Origin: Algibacter miyuki | GTDB taxonomy: Bacteria > Bacteroidota > Bacteroidia > Flavobacteriales > Flavobacteriaceae | DNA length: 64,000 bases | Assembly: GCF_042427745.1 (NCBI RefSeq) | Contig: NZ_JBHMFA010000035.1 | Strand: one strand, 5' to 3' | In this document: piece after piece, positions 43,875 through 53,489 of the stretch | How positions within the stretch are numbered: the stretch's first letter is position 1 | Layout of the letters: each line of letters starts with the position of its first letter | Made by a program: the position numbers and the translations under genes | Notes under the pieces: model-generated | Databases searched by the model: none | What the model was told of the DNA's origin: nothing | What the model saw: only the letters and a program-made list of their open reading frames with translations

Positions 43875-45242
43875 TTAGTTTCCGTTCTTAGTTACTTGTG
43901 TCCCCATATAATCTTGAACGGTTCTAAAACCTATATAACTTCTTGCAGAATCTGCATACTCGTAATCTCTTGAACTTACCTGTAAAAAGTAAGCAACATC
44001 TTTCCATGACCCACCACGAACAATTTTACGTTTATTGTCTCTATCGTTTACACTTGGATTTATACTAGAAGTGTATTCGTATGATGAAGGATCGTATGAT
44101 GCGTTCACCCATTCTGAAACATTACCCGACATATTATATAAATTATAATCGTTTGGTTCGTATGATTTTGCTTCTACGGTATATAATGCTTGATCGGCAG
44201 CGTAATCCCCACGTACAGGTTTAAAGTTTGCCATAAAACAACCTCTATCACTTTTTGTGTAAGGCCCACCCCAAGGGTATGTTGCTGCTTGTAGACCACC
44301 ACGTGCGGCATACTCCCATTCTGCTTCTGATGGTAACCTAAACGTATTTACCATAGCTGCACCTTTTCTTGATTTTTGGTACGAATTTTTATTTATGGTT
44401 CTCCACTCACAAAATGCTTTCGCTTGTTGCCAAGTAATACCTACTACAGGATAGTCTCCATAAGCATCATGCCAAAAATAATCGTTGTGCATTGGTTCGT
44501 TATACGAATACGCAAAATCTCTAATCCAAACCGTTGTATCTGGGTAAATTTTAATTTCTTCTTTTACAATCGCATCTTCACGCTTAATACCTCTATTTTT
44601 CGCAGCTTCTTGGATGTCCATATAGCTGTATTGAAATTTAAATTTATTAACATCCCAAGTACGTTGCCCATTATAAGACGCTTCTAAAGGCAAATACATA
44701 GTATCCATAACCTCAGCATACCACTCATCTGGATATTCAGCTGTATCAAAAATTAAATCAACATCTTTGTTCAACTTTCTACCTTCATAGCCTGTTGGGC
44801 CTAATCCTGTATAATTTTGAAACATGTATTTTTCGTAAACAGACATATTTGCTGTATCTGCATCTTTAAATGCAAACTCACCAATACCTCCATCGTCAGG
44901 AATTTTCCCAATTTCATCCGCTAAAACAGCTAATTTCATTCTAACAATAGAATCTCTAACCCAATTTACAAACTGACGGTATTCGCTGTTTGTAATCTCG
45001 GTAGCATCCATATAAAATGATCTTACTGTAACCGTCTTTGCTGGAGCATCTTGCACACCCGCTAAATCATCATCAGCTTTACCCATGATAAATGCGCCAC
45101 CAGGAATAAGCTCCATGCCATAAGGCTTTTCTGGATGCCATTTTTTCCCTTGTACACCGGTTAGTTCGCCTCTATCGTTAGAGCCGCAACTGGCTAGCAT
45201 TGCTAATACTGTGGTTAATAAAATAAACTTCTTCATAATCAT
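43875..45242 (-). CDS. gldK: Gliding motility/T9SS lipoprotein GldK
   Basis: A 455-residue lipoprotein (lipobox LASC, Cys19; a second ATG two codons in is equally possible as start) with a formylglycine-generating-enzyme/SUMF1-like fold: YPVVGITWQQAKAFCEWR, FRLPSEAEWEYAARGG, MSGNVSEWV and IVRGGSWKD. It forms the outer-membrane-associated ring of the T9SS with GldN. First gene of gldKLMN, with a promoter and a tandem direct repeat upstream. Confidence 0.97.
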   Translation of the reverse strand: MIMKKFILLTTVLAMLASCGSNDRGELTGVQGKKWHPEKPYGMELIPGGAFIMGKADDDLAGVQDAPAKTVTVRSFYMDATEITNSEYRQFVNWVRDSIVRMKLAVLADEIGKIPDDGGIGEFAFKDADTANMSVYEKYMFQNYTGLGPTGYEGRKLNKDVDLIFDTAEYPDEWYAEVMDTMYLPLEASYNGQRTWDVNKFKFQYSYMDIQEAAKNRGIKREDAIVKEEIKIYPDTTVWIRDFAYSYNEPMHNDYFWHDAYGDYPVVGITWQQAKAFCEWRTINKNSYQKSRKGAAMVNTFRLPSEAEWEYAARGGLQAATYPWGGPYTKSDRGCFMANFKPVRGDYAADQALYTVEAKSYEPNDYNLYNMSGNVSEWVNASYDPSSYEYTSSINPSVNDRDNKRKIVRGGSWKDVAYFLQVSSRDYEYADSARSYIGFRTVQDYMGTQVTKNGN

Positions 45243-45284
45243 AGAAAACTCGCGGTTAATTATTTAAGCTTCAACTTGAGAGCG

Positions 45285-45315
45285 TAAACTTATTTATATA
45301 TTTTGTAATACACAA
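45285..45315 (-). promoter_or_regulatory. Promoter of gldKLMN
   Basis: Minus strand TTG (45313-45315), 20-bp spacer, TAAGTTTA (45285-45292; consensus TAnnTTTG with one mismatch). The start point would be about 35-40 nt before the gldK ATG. Confidence 0.5.
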
Positions 45316-45333
45316 CTTTTTAATTAAAAAAAA

Positions 45334-45366
45334 TACATTTCATCGTAAAAAAATTACATTTCATCG
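45334..45366. promoter_or_regulatory. Tandem direct repeat upstream of the gldK promoter
   Basis: TACATTTCATCG at 45334-45345 and again at 45355-45366, identical, with a 21-bp period (two helical turns), starting 19 bp upstream of the -33 element. This is the position and phasing of paired activator sites. The binding protein is unknown. Confidence 0.5.
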
Positions 45367-45397
45367 ATTAAATGCGCATTTAAGCCATATTTCGTAT

Positions 45398-46564
45398 TTA
45401 TAAGCTATTTTTCCTAATGGCTTTATACCAACGTTCTGGCACTTTATTATTACAGGCATCTTTATAATCTTGATGCATGCAAGGTAATAACGTGTGCCTC
45501 TTTAATTTATTATTGACTTCAGATAAAAAAGGAATTTCAATCCACCATCGCCCGGTTTTAATACTCTTGTAAAAAACAAGTTCTTCCGAATCGACCAAGG
45601 TAATGAATTTTTGGTAAGTATTTTCTTCCGAGAAATCATCATCTTTAACCCTATAATTCACACCTTCTATAAAATACCACAACATTTGTGCAACCAACAT
45701 GGAGGTAATTTCATCATCTTTGGAAGGCTTATACTCGTAAATACCAAATGATGTTACTTTATTGCTTATACCAGCATAACGAGCAATGGCACAAATTTCT
45801 TTTCCATCTAAACCGTTAGGTGATACTTTTTGTTTTAAACTTACTTCGGAACTTTTTACTGAATTTAAATCGACACTTACAATATCAGCATCACGTAAAG
45901 CGGGCTCTACAATAGTAATATCGTGAGAGACTTGCCCTAAGCGATAGGATTCAAAATAAAGGCTATCCATTAAATCGATCTCTTCTTGTGCGTTAAAATA
46001 GGTTTGATAGCCTATAGTCGCGTAATTAAAGAGATTATATGGTTGATCTAAAATGATTTTCCCGACGAAACTATTATTTTTCAGTCCTTTTGCAGAATCG
46101 CCTAAATCGAATTTAGAATCGACATTCACAATATTTACCATAGGCGCCAAATTATCATAGGCGCGATAAATGGGATAGGTCAAATCTTGCGATCCTCCTA
46201 TAACCATGGGAATTATTTTGTTTTTGACTAAAGTGTTTATGGTTTCTTTTAAGGCGAAGTAAGTATCATCTACACTTTCTCCTTTTTCAATATCGCCTAA
46301 ATCGGCAATACTCATGTGCCAACTTCCGGGAAAAAGATTGTAAAAGGCATTACGGATTTCATCTAAACGAAATTCTTCACCGATATAATTGATGTCGTTT
46401 CTATTTTCTAAAACCCCAATAATAGCCACGTGAACACCTTCTAGATCGGGCATGCCCTGCTGCGAAGAATGAATCTTTATTTTACGCCCTAAAGCCTGAG
46501 GTGAAAGTAATTCGTTGTGCGCTAACACAAAGTCCGAAACAGGAGACAGAAAATTAAAATCCAT
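45398..46564 (-). CDS. Arginase/formimidoylglutamase-fold protein with altered metal site
   Basis: A 388-residue protein with the ureohydrolase fold: PMVIGGSQDLTYPIYRAY, VNVDSKFDLGD and ADIVSVDLNSVKSSE line up with the three metal motifs GGDHS, DAHxD and SxDxDxxDP of arginases. In these, His is replaced by Gln126, His by Lys151 and Asp by Asn234, so a two-manganese centre is unlikely. It would often be annotated as formimidoylglutamase, but that activity is doubtful. It lies between gldK and topA, in the same direction, and no histidine-degradation genes are near. Confidence 0.8.
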   Translation of the reverse strand: MDFNFLSPVSDFVLAHNELLSPQALGRKIKIHSSQQGMPDLEGVHVAIIGVLENRNDINYIGEEFRLDEIRNAFYNLFPGSWHMSIADLGDIEKGESVDDTYFALKETINTLVKNKIIPMVIGGSQDLTYPIYRAYDNLAPMVNIVNVDSKFDLGDSAKGLKNNSFVGKIILDQPYNLFNYATIGYQTYFNAQEEIDLMDSLYFESYRLGQVSHDITIVEPALRDADIVSVDLNSVKSSEVSLKQKVSPNGLDGKEICAIARYAGISNKVTSFGIYEYKPSKDDEITSMLVAQMLWYFIEGVNYRVKDDDFSEENTYQKFITLVDSEELVFYKSIKTGRWWIEIPFLSEVNNKLKRHTLLPCMHQDYKDACNNKVPERWYKAIRKNSL

Positions 46565-46687
46565 TAAAATGTACTAAGTTATGTCGTTTTGCTTTTTACA
46601 AATATCAATAAAAAAAGAAAACATTTGCTATAAACATAAAACTTTATATCACAAATAAAACCCTTATTTTATGTTTTTATCGTAAAA

Positions 46688-49240
46688 TTATTTCTTTTTG
46701 GTTGCTGTTTTTTTTGTTGTAGCCTTTTTCGCTGTTGTTTTCTTAGCGGCCGCTTTTTTAGGTGCTGCCTTTTTCTTGGCTACTTTTTTCTTTGGCGTTT
46801 TAGCTTCAATTAGCTTAGCGGCCTCTTCCAAGGTCATTTCAGTAACGTCAACAGTTTTCGCTAATTCTACTTTAATTTTGCCTTTAATTACGTTATGTCT
46901 GCCCCAACGAGCCTTTTCTACGCGAATACCTTCGTCTTCCCAATTATGGATTACTTTATCAATTTCCTTTTGAATTTTAACTTCAATAAGCTCAACGATT
47001 TCCTCGTCTGATAAATTATCCCAATCGTACTTTTTATTCACATTAATAAACATGTTGTTCCATTTAATGTATGGACCAAAACGACCTTTTCCTTTTTGAA
47101 CAGGTAAATCGTTATACATGTAAATTGGCGCATCGGCCTTTTGTTTTTCTTTTATTAAAACAATAGCATCATCTAGCTCTACACTTAATGGGTCGGTGCC
47201 TTTAGGAAGTGAAACATAAGCATCTCCAAACTTAACGTAAGGTCCAAAACGTCCATTATTTACCACCACTTCTTCGTCTTCAAAATTCCCTAAATTCTTA
47301 GGAAGTTGAAACAAATCCATCGCTTCTTCGAAAGTAATAGAATTTAATTGTTGATCTGGACTTAAACTTGCAAACTGCGGTTTTTCTTCATCATCTACCG
47401 TTCCTATTTGAACCATTGGTCCAAACTTCCCTAAACGTACACTTACGCGCTTACCTGTTTTAGGATCTTCACCTAATATACGTTCGCCAGATTCTCTATC
47501 TGCATTTTCTTTTACATCTTCAACAATGGGATGGAAATTATTATAAAACGATTTCATCATTTTTTTCCAATCCTCTTTCCCTTCTGCTATTTCATCAAAA
47601 TCAGCTTCTACTTTTGCTGTAAAACTATAATCTAAAATAGATTCGAAATGATTCACCAAAAAGTCGGTTACAATCATTCCAATATCTGTTGGAACTAACT
47701 TCCCTTTATCTGACCCCACTTTCTCTGATAAAGTCACATCCTTTACATTACCATCTTGAAGTTTTAATTGCGAATAGCTTCGTTCTTCACCATCAACAGT
47801 ACCTTTTTCAACGTAATTTCTATTTTGAATGGTTGAAATGGTTGGCGCGTAAGTAGACGGACGACCGATACCTAACTCTTCCAACTTCTTAACTAAAGAA
47901 GCCTCTGTATATCTTGCTGGCGGACGTGTATAACGTTCGGTTGCTGTAATATAACTATTCAGTAGGGTTTCGTTTGTTTTCATTGCTGGAAGCATACCAT
48001 CTTGCTCATCAACATCTTCATCATCGGTACCTTCTAAATATACTTTTAAGAAACCATCAAACGTAATCACCTCTCCATTAGCACTAAAAGTTTCTTTATG
48101 TGTTGAAGCGCTAATTTTAACATTGGTACGCTCCAATTCAGCCTCGCTCATTTGCGATGCAATAGAACGTTTCCAAATTAAATCGTACAAACGGGCTTGA
48201 TCGTAATCGATATCTACCGAATGCACAGCAAAATTGGTTGGACGGATGGCCTCGTGAGCTTCCTGCGCCCCTTTTGCTTTCCCTTTATAGTTACGTGGTT
48301 TACTGTATTTATTTCCGTAAGCGTCTTTAATTTCTGCTTCTGCACCTTTTCGTGCTTCGTCAGATAAATTAACACTATCCGTTCTCATATAGGTAATTAA
48401 ACCGGCTTCGTATAGGCGTTGTGCCATTGTCATGGTTTTACTTACCGAGAAATATAATTTTCTAGATGCTTCTTGTTGCAGTGTGGATGTTGTAAATGGT
48501 GCTGCTGGTGATTTTTTAGCTGGTTTTTTCTGTAAATCGGCTACTTTAAAATCGGCTGAAGCATTTTTCTCTAAAAACTTCTGTGCTTCTGCTTTAGTTG
48601 AAAAGTTCTTCGGAAGTTTTGCTTTGAAAGATTGGCCATCTTCATTAGAGAATTCAGCATCAATTCTATACGATGCTACTGGAGCAAAGCCTTGAATATC
48701 GCGTTCTTTTTCAACAATTAGTCTAACCGATACCGATTGTACACGGCCGGCAGATAAACCACCTTTTACTTTTCTCCATAACACCGGAGAAAGCTCGTAA
48801 CCAACAATTCTATCTAAAACACGACGTGCTTGTTGTGCATCTACTAAATCGTAATCAATTCCACGAGGATTTTCAATTGCTTTTAAAATAGCAGCTTTTG
48901 TAATTTCGTGAAAAACAATACGTTTTGTTTTCTTTTTGTCTAGTTTTAATGTTTCGGCTAAGTGCCAAGCAATAGCCTCTCCCTCGCGATCCTCATCACT
49001 TGCTAGCCAAACCATTTCGGCTTTCTTTGCTAAGTCTTTCAGTTTTTTTACAACTGCTTTCTTATCTGATGATACTTCATACTTGGGATCAAAATCACCC
49101 TCAACATCAACCCCTAATTCTTTGGAAGGTAAATCGGATATATGCCCGAAACTAGATTCTACTTTAAAATCTTTTCCTAGAAATTTCTCGATGGTTTTCG
49201 CTTTCGCTGGTGACTCTACTATTACTAAATTCTTCGCCAT
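46688..49240 (-). CDS. topA: DNA topoisomerase I
   Basis: An 850-residue type IA topoisomerase. TOPRIM domain at the start (LVIVESPAKAKTIEKFLG with Glu9; SDEDREGEAIAWHL with Asp82/Asp84), active-site tyrosine in GLITYMRTDS (Tyr284), then several C-terminal repeats of the GRFGPYVKFGD type and a long Lys/Ala/Thr tail (last about 35 residues), which is histone-like and probably binds DNA. It relaxes negative supercoils. No zinc-finger cysteines are visible at the C-terminus, as is usual in this group. Confidence 0.97.
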   Translation of the reverse strand: MAKNLVIVESPAKAKTIEKFLGKDFKVESSFGHISDLPSKELGVDVEGDFDPKYEVSSDKKAVVKKLKDLAKKAEMVWLASDEDREGEAIAWHLAETLKLDKKKTKRIVFHEITKAAILKAIENPRGIDYDLVDAQQARRVLDRIVGYELSPVLWRKVKGGLSAGRVQSVSVRLIVEKERDIQGFAPVASYRIDAEFSNEDGQSFKAKLPKNFSTKAEAQKFLEKNASADFKVADLQKKPAKKSPAAPFTTSTLQQEASRKLYFSVSKTMTMAQRLYEAGLITYMRTDSVNLSDEARKGAEAEIKDAYGNKYSKPRNYKGKAKGAQEAHEAIRPTNFAVHSVDIDYDQARLYDLIWKRSIASQMSEAELERTNVKISASTHKETFSANGEVITFDGFLKVYLEGTDDEDVDEQDGMLPAMKTNETLLNSYITATERYTRPPARYTEASLVKKLEELGIGRPSTYAPTISTIQNRNYVEKGTVDGEERSYSQLKLQDGNVKDVTLSEKVGSDKGKLVPTDIGMIVTDFLVNHFESILDYSFTAKVEADFDEIAEGKEDWKKMMKSFYNNFHPIVEDVKENADRESGERILGEDPKTGKRVSVRLGKFGPMVQIGTVDDEEKPQFASLSPDQQLNSITFEEAMDLFQLPKNLGNFEDEEVVVNNGRFGPYVKFGDAYVSLPKGTDPLSVELDDAIVLIKEKQKADAPIYMYNDLPVQKGKGRFGPYIKWNNMFINVNKKYDWDNLSDEEIVELIEVKIQKEIDKVIHNWEDEGIRVEKARWGRHNVIKGKIKVELAKTVDVTEMTLEEAAKLIEAKTPKKKVAKKKAAPKKAAAKKTTAKKATTKKTATKKK

Positions 49241-49324
49241 AAATCATTTTTTACAGGTACAAATGTATATCAAAAAAAGTATATCTGCCTTATTTTTCGT
49301 AGTATCTGTATTTTTTTTAACAAC

Positions 49325-49359
49325 AAAACCCTGCTTTTTAGCCTAAAAAGCAGGGTTTT
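49325..49359 (-). terminator. Terminator between the membrane-protein gene and topA
   Basis: A 16-bp perfect stem (AAAACCCTGCTTTTTA and its complement) with a 3-nt loop, located 91 bp after the membrane-protein stop. T-rich sequence follows on both strands, so it may work in both directions. Confidence 0.8.
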
Positions 49360-49450
49360 ATTTATTTTTTTATTCTTGATAGTCCTTATTATTAACCGAA
49401 CTATTTTATTCTTGTTTCAAAAAAAGTTTCAAAATTAAATTTGTAACATT

Positions 49451-50236
49451 TTATTCAATAGACGTCCCTATTTCTTCAATAGCATCTGTTGTTTCATCAA
49501 AACCTACGACCTTTTTATAAACCAAATATATAGGGTGTAATAAAAAGGCTTGTAAAAACAAAGACCCTAATCCGCAAGTAATCATAGATAGTACCATAAT
49601 ACATAAATAACTTACCAAAAATAATGCAAGGGTAATCCCCCATTTTTTATTTCCTATTTTAAAACTTGCTTTTACAATTTCGCCAGTAGAAAACTCTGCA
49701 TTATAAGCAAATATTAGCGTGAAAAAAGAAATAGGCACCATGGTATAAAGTAACGGAATGTAGCATAATAAGGCCGACGGAATCGCAATACCGATAGCAA
49801 TAAGCATCAGTACAAATACTTTACTTAAATATTTTCCTTTAATGAAGTGAAAAAAGTCTGAAGTCGTTACAGCTTCATCATGATCCATTCTTTTTATTAT
49901 TCTAAAAAATGATGCTTGTAATGCCATGCTTATTGTTCCTAAAACGCATATACCGATAATTACAAACAACACATAAAACACAGACATGCCGCCAATAAAA
50001 GTATTTAAAGCTTCTTGATCGTTGTAGCCACTTTCTTGTTGCGCCACCATTAAACCAATTAAAGGAACGTAAAGCACTAATATAAGTGGCAACATAATCA
50101 CTAATGTGAAAATTTGAAGTAAAAAGCCTTGCACCCAGGTTTTCTTGTATAACTCAATGGCTTCGCCAAATATTGAGCCAAAATCGAGCTGCTTTGCATT
50201 GTTAATTTTTTCAATTATACTGGTAATGGTATTCAT
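49451..50236 (-). CDS. Multi-spanning membrane protein of unknown function
   Basis: A 261-residue protein with about five to six hydrophobic helices (about 35-62, 82-110, 137-170, 172-190, 200-232) after a cytoplasmic N-terminus (FGEAIELYKKTWVQGFLLQI). The pattern FGEAIELYKKTW followed by paired helices recalls the DUF4013/DUF975-like membrane proteins. Related flavobacterial proteins often carry a misleading carotenoid-oxygenase name; nothing here supports it. No catalytic motif seen. Confidence 0.7.
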   Translation of the reverse strand: MNTITSIIEKINNAKQLDFGSIFGEAIELYKKTWVQGFLLQIFTLVIMLPLILVLYVPLIGLMVAQQESGYNDQEALNTFIGGMSVFYVLFVIIGICVLGTISMALQASFFRIIKRMDHDEAVTTSDFFHFIKGKYLSKVFVLMLIAIGIAIPSALLCYIPLLYTMVPISFFTLIFAYNAEFSTGEIVKASFKIGNKKWGITLALFLVSYLCIMVLSMITCGLGSLFLQAFLLHPIYLVYKKVVGFDETTDAIEEIGTSIE

Positions 50237-50291
50237 TATATAAGGTTTAATTACTGGTTAGGCAGCGAAGATAATCCTTTATGTTAAAATC

Positions 50292-50321
50292 AAAAAAAAA
50301 TCCTACTCAAAGCAGGATTTT
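50292..50321 (-). terminator. Intrinsic terminator with no annotated gene upstream
   Basis: Minus strand AAAATCCT, 9-nt loop, AGGATTTT and five further T. It lies before the start of the membrane-protein gene, so it would end a separate leftward transcript coming from 50330-50700. Confidence 0.65.
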
Positions 50322-50413
50322 AAATTTTTATTTAAACGATGTACTGCATTAACAAGCATATAGCGATAGTTAAATTTACATTATTTTGTAGATACTCGTA
50401 TTGACATGAGGTA

Positions 50414-50491
50414 TTACCACCAATCGTCAATAATGAATTCTGAAGCGGAATCACGTCTTTTGATTGAATAGCGACGATAAGACAAGCTCAT
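50414..50491 (-). CDS. Candidate small ORF, 25 residues
   Basis: ATG at 50491 to TAA at 50414. The product starts MSLSYRRYSIKRRDS and ends EFIIDDWW: a basic first half and an acidic, aromatic tail. In frame the sequence is open nine more codons upstream (KQFKDEM), so it could also be the end of a lost gene. Local GC is higher than the flanks and a terminator lies about 90 bp downstream. No family recognised; RNA function is possible too. Confidence 0.3.
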   Translation of the reverse strand: MSLSYRRYSIKRRDSASEFIIDDWW

Positions 50492-50653
50492 TTCATCTTT
50501 AAATTGCTTGTTTTATAAACCTTTTTTAAAATGATGATTTCACCTGTTAAAGAAGCTTCTCTTTCAAAATATGTTAAAGCGAACAAGCAGTCTCGATATT
50601 TAATATTTCATCAAATACTACATTATAAAATACTCTTAAAATTAAACTGCCAC

Positions 50654-50686
50654 TTTGTCACCAAACCTAAATTAATTGTATCTTTG
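50654..50686 (+). promoter_or_regulatory. Promoter of the miaB cluster
   Basis: TTTG (50654-50657), 21-bp spacer, TATCTTTG (50679-50686): an exact TAnnTTTG element. Start point near 50692, about 30 nt before the miaB ATG. Confidence 0.7.
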
Positions 50687-50721
50687 CATACTTATTGAAT
50701 GATACGAGTTTCTAGCAAACT

Positions 50722-52170
50722 ATGGAAAAGATTATAGACGAAAAAAAACAAGGCCAAGCTTTAGATATAGAAAATAAAGCAGGCAATACACGCAAACTTT
50801 TTATTGAAAGCTACGGCTGCGCAATGAATTTTAGCGACAGTGAAATTGTGGCTTCTATCATGAAGACTCAAGGCTTTAATACCACACAAAAACTAGAAGA
50901 GGCCGATTTGGTTTTAGTTAACACTTGCTCTATTCGGGATAAGGCCGAACAAACGGTGCGGAAACGATTAGAAAAATATAACGCTGTAAAACGCGACATT
51001 AACCCAAAAATGAAAGTGGGTGTTTTAGGATGTATGGCCGAGCGATTAAAAACAAAATTTCTTGAAGAAGAAAAAATTGTTGATTTAGTGGTTGGCCCAG
51101 ATGCATATAAAGATTTACCAAACTTATTAGCCGAAGTTGACGAAGGTCGAGATGCCATAAATGTGATTCTTTCTAAAGAAGAAACCTATGGTGATATTTC
51201 GCCAGTACGTTTAAATTCTAACGGTGTTACCGCTTTTGTTTCTATAACTCGAGGTTGCGATAATATGTGCACCTTTTGCGTGGTACCTTTTACACGAGGT
51301 CGCGAACGCAGTAGAGATCCTCAAAGTATTTTAGAAGAAATTACCGATCTTTGGAACCGTGGTTATAAAGAAATAACGCTTCTTGGGCAAAACGTAGACA
51401 GTTACCTTTGGTATGGTGGCGGACTTAAAAAAGACTTCGAAAAAGCCAGCGACATTCAAAAAGCAACGGCCGTAAATTTTGCTAAATTATTAGATTTATG
51501 TGCTATAGCGAAACCTAAAATGCGTATTCGTTTTTCAACATCGAACCCACAAGATTTAACTTTAGATGTGGTTGAAACGATGGCGAAACATCAAAATATT
51601 TGTAACCATATTCATTTACCTGTTCAAAGTGGAAGCAATCGTATTTTAAAAGCGATGAACCGTTTACACACCCGTGAAGAATATTTCGAACTCATAGATA
51701 ACATCCGAAGTATTATTCCAAAATGTACCATAAGCCAGGATATGATTGTTGGTTTTCCGACAGAAACTGAGGAGGACTTTCAAGATACGGTATCATTAAT
51801 GAAATATGTAAAATATAACTTTGGCTACATGTTTACCTACTCGGAACGCCCAGGAACAATGGCCGGACGTAATATGGAAGACGATGTGCCAGAACCTATA
51901 AAAAAGCGTCGTTTACAAGATATTGTAGATTTACAACGCGAACACAGTGAATTTAGAACCAAGGAATTTTTAAATACCACGGTGGAAGTTTTAATCGAGA
52001 AAGAATCGAAAAAATCTACCGAACAATGGTCTGGACGTACCTCACAAAACGTGGTTTGCGTATTCCCGAAAGGCGACTTTAAAATTGGTGATTTTGTAAA
52101 CGTCCAAGTCAAAGACTGCACCAGCGCAACATTAATTGGAGAAGGCATCGCATTATCAATGAATAATTAA
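50722..52170 (+). CDS. miaB: tRNA-2-methylthio-N6-dimethylallyladenosine synthase
   Basis: A 482-residue radical-SAM methylthiotransferase. N-terminal UPF0004 domain with the auxiliary cluster cysteines Cys33 (ESYGCAMN), Cys69 (NTCSIRD) and Cys104 (LGCMAER); radical SAM motif CDNMCTFC with Cys179, Cys183, Cys186; C-terminal TRAM domain (about 415-480). It adds a methylthio group to the adenosine at position 37 of certain tRNAs. First gene of a rightward cluster, 4 bp before the next. Confidence 0.97.
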   Translation: MEKIIDEKKQGQALDIENKAGNTRKLFIESYGCAMNFSDSEIVASIMKTQGFNTTQKLEEADLVLVNTCSIRDKAEQTVRKRLEKYNAVKRDINPKMKVGVLGCMAERLKTKFLEEEKIVDLVVGPDAYKDLPNLLAEVDEGRDAINVILSKEETYGDISPVRLNSNGVTAFVSITRGCDNMCTFCVVPFTRGRERSRDPQSILEEITDLWNRGYKEITLLGQNVDSYLWYGGGLKKDFEKASDIQKATAVNFAKLLDLCAIAKPKMRIRFSTSNPQDLTLDVVETMAKHQNICNHIHLPVQSGSNRILKAMNRLHTREEYFELIDNIRSIIPKCTISQDMIVGFPTETEEDFQDTVSLMKYVKYNFGYMFTYSERPGTMAGRNMEDDVPEPIKKRRLQDIVDLQREHSEFRTKEFLNTTVEVLIEKESKKSTEQWSGRTSQNVVCVFPKGDFKIGDFVNVQVKDCTSATLIGEGIALSMNN

Positions 52171-52174
52171 AAAC

Positions 52175-53443
52175 ATGGAATCAGTTCAAGCAATAAAACA
52201 ACGTTTTGGCATTATTGGTAATACACCAACGCTAAACCGAGCCATAGAAAAAGCCATACAAGTAGCACCAACCGATATTTCGGTTTTGGTTACTGGTGAA
52301 AGTGGTGTTGGTAAAGAAAGTATTCCCAAAATCATACATCAATTATCGCATAGAAAGCACAATAAATATATTGCAGTAAACTGTGGCGCTATACCAGAAG
52401 GCACCATAGACTCAGAGCTTTTTGGACACGAAAAAGGTGCTTTTACAGGTGCTACTCAAACCCGAGAAGGTTATTTTGAAGTTGCCGATGGCGGCACCAT
52501 TTTTTTAGATGAAGTTGGCGAGCTACCACTAACCACCCAAGTGCGTTTATTACGTGTTTTAGAAAACGGTGAGTTTTTAAAAGTAGGTTCTAGTAAAGTA
52601 CAAAAAACCAACGTGCGTATTGTGGCCGCAACAAACGTTAATATGTTTGAAGCTATACAGAAAGAAAAATTTCGTGAAGATCTTTATTACCGTCTAAGTA
52701 CGGTAGATATTAACTTACCACCGCTTAGAGAGCGTCAAGATGATATCCATTTATTATTCCGGAAATTTGCTAGCGATTTCGCTTTAAAATATAAAATGCC
52801 AACGGTTAAACTTACCGACCATGCCGTGCAGGTGCTTATAAAACATCGCTGGAGTGGTAATATTCGTCAGTTACGAAACATCGCCGAACAAGTTTCCGTT
52901 TTAGAACAAAATAGAACCATTAGCGCTGAAACTCTTCACGGTTATTTACCTACATCGGGCGCTAATTTACCTGCGGTAATTAAAACATCTAAATCTGAAA
53001 GTGATTTTAGTAGCGAACGCGAAATTCTATACAAGGTGCTTTTTGATATGAAAGCAGACTTAAACGATTTGAAGAAACTCACTATGGAACTCATGAAGAA
53101 TGGGAACTCCAAAGATGTCGAGAAGAAAAACGAAAGCCTAATTCAGAAAATCTATGGAGACGATGATGAAGATGTCGAAGATTTTGAAGAAAGCATTAAC
53201 GACACCGAATTACTTTCTATTCCAGAGCGTTCTTCTCCTACTGAAGAAACAACAACGGCACAAGATAAATATCATTTTGCTGAAGAAATAGAGGAAGAAG
53301 AAACCTTATCTATCCATGATAAAGAATTGGAATTAATTAAAAAATCGTTAGAACGTCACAGCGGAAAGCGTAAATTAGCAGCTGCCGAACTTGGTATAAG
53401 TGAACGTACGCTTTACCGAAAAATTAAACAATACGATTTGTAA
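52175..53443 (+). CDS. Sigma-54-dependent transcriptional activator without receiver domain
   Basis: A 422-residue protein. AAA+ domain at once (about 12-245) with Walker A GESGVGKE (41-48), the sigma-54 contact loop GAFTGA (88-93) and Walker B GTIFLDEVGEL; then an acidic linker (DDDEDVEDFEES) and a Fis-type HTH at the end (KLAAAELGISERTLYRKIKQ). It has no N-terminal sensor or receiver, so it resembles PspF-like activators. Position between miaB and lptE is conserved in flavobacteria. A sigma-54-like site lies upstream of groES 2 kb downstream. Confidence 0.94.
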   Translation: MESVQAIKQRFGIIGNTPTLNRAIEKAIQVAPTDISVLVTGESGVGKESIPKIIHQLSHRKHNKYIAVNCGAIPEGTIDSELFGHEKGAFTGATQTREGYFEVADGGTIFLDEVGELPLTTQVRLLRVLENGEFLKVGSSKVQKTNVRIVAATNVNMFEAIQKEKFREDLYYRLSTVDINLPPLRERQDDIHLLFRKFASDFALKYKMPTVKLTDHAVQVLIKHRWSGNIRQLRNIAEQVSVLEQNRTISAETLHGYLPTSGANLPAVIKTSKSESDFSSEREILYKVLFDMKADLNDLKKLTMELMKNGNSKDVEKKNESLIQKIYGDDDEDVEDFEESINDTELLSIPERSSPTEETTTAQDKYHFAEEIEEEETLSIHDKELELIKKSLERHSGKRKLAAAELGISERTLYRKIKQYDL

Positions 53444-53489
53444 ACTACCGTTTTATTACAAACCACGTTTACCAAATTAAAGCATAGCA

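Larger units (their letters stand above)
50237..50721. other. 485-bp gap holding a terminator, a small frame and the miaB promoter
   Basis: No full-size gene. Going right: a minus-strand terminator (50292-50321), a 26-codon minus-strand frame (50414-50491), AT-rich DNA and the miaB promoter (50654-50686). A terminator with no annotated gene in front of it suggests a short leftward transcript. Confidence 0.6.
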
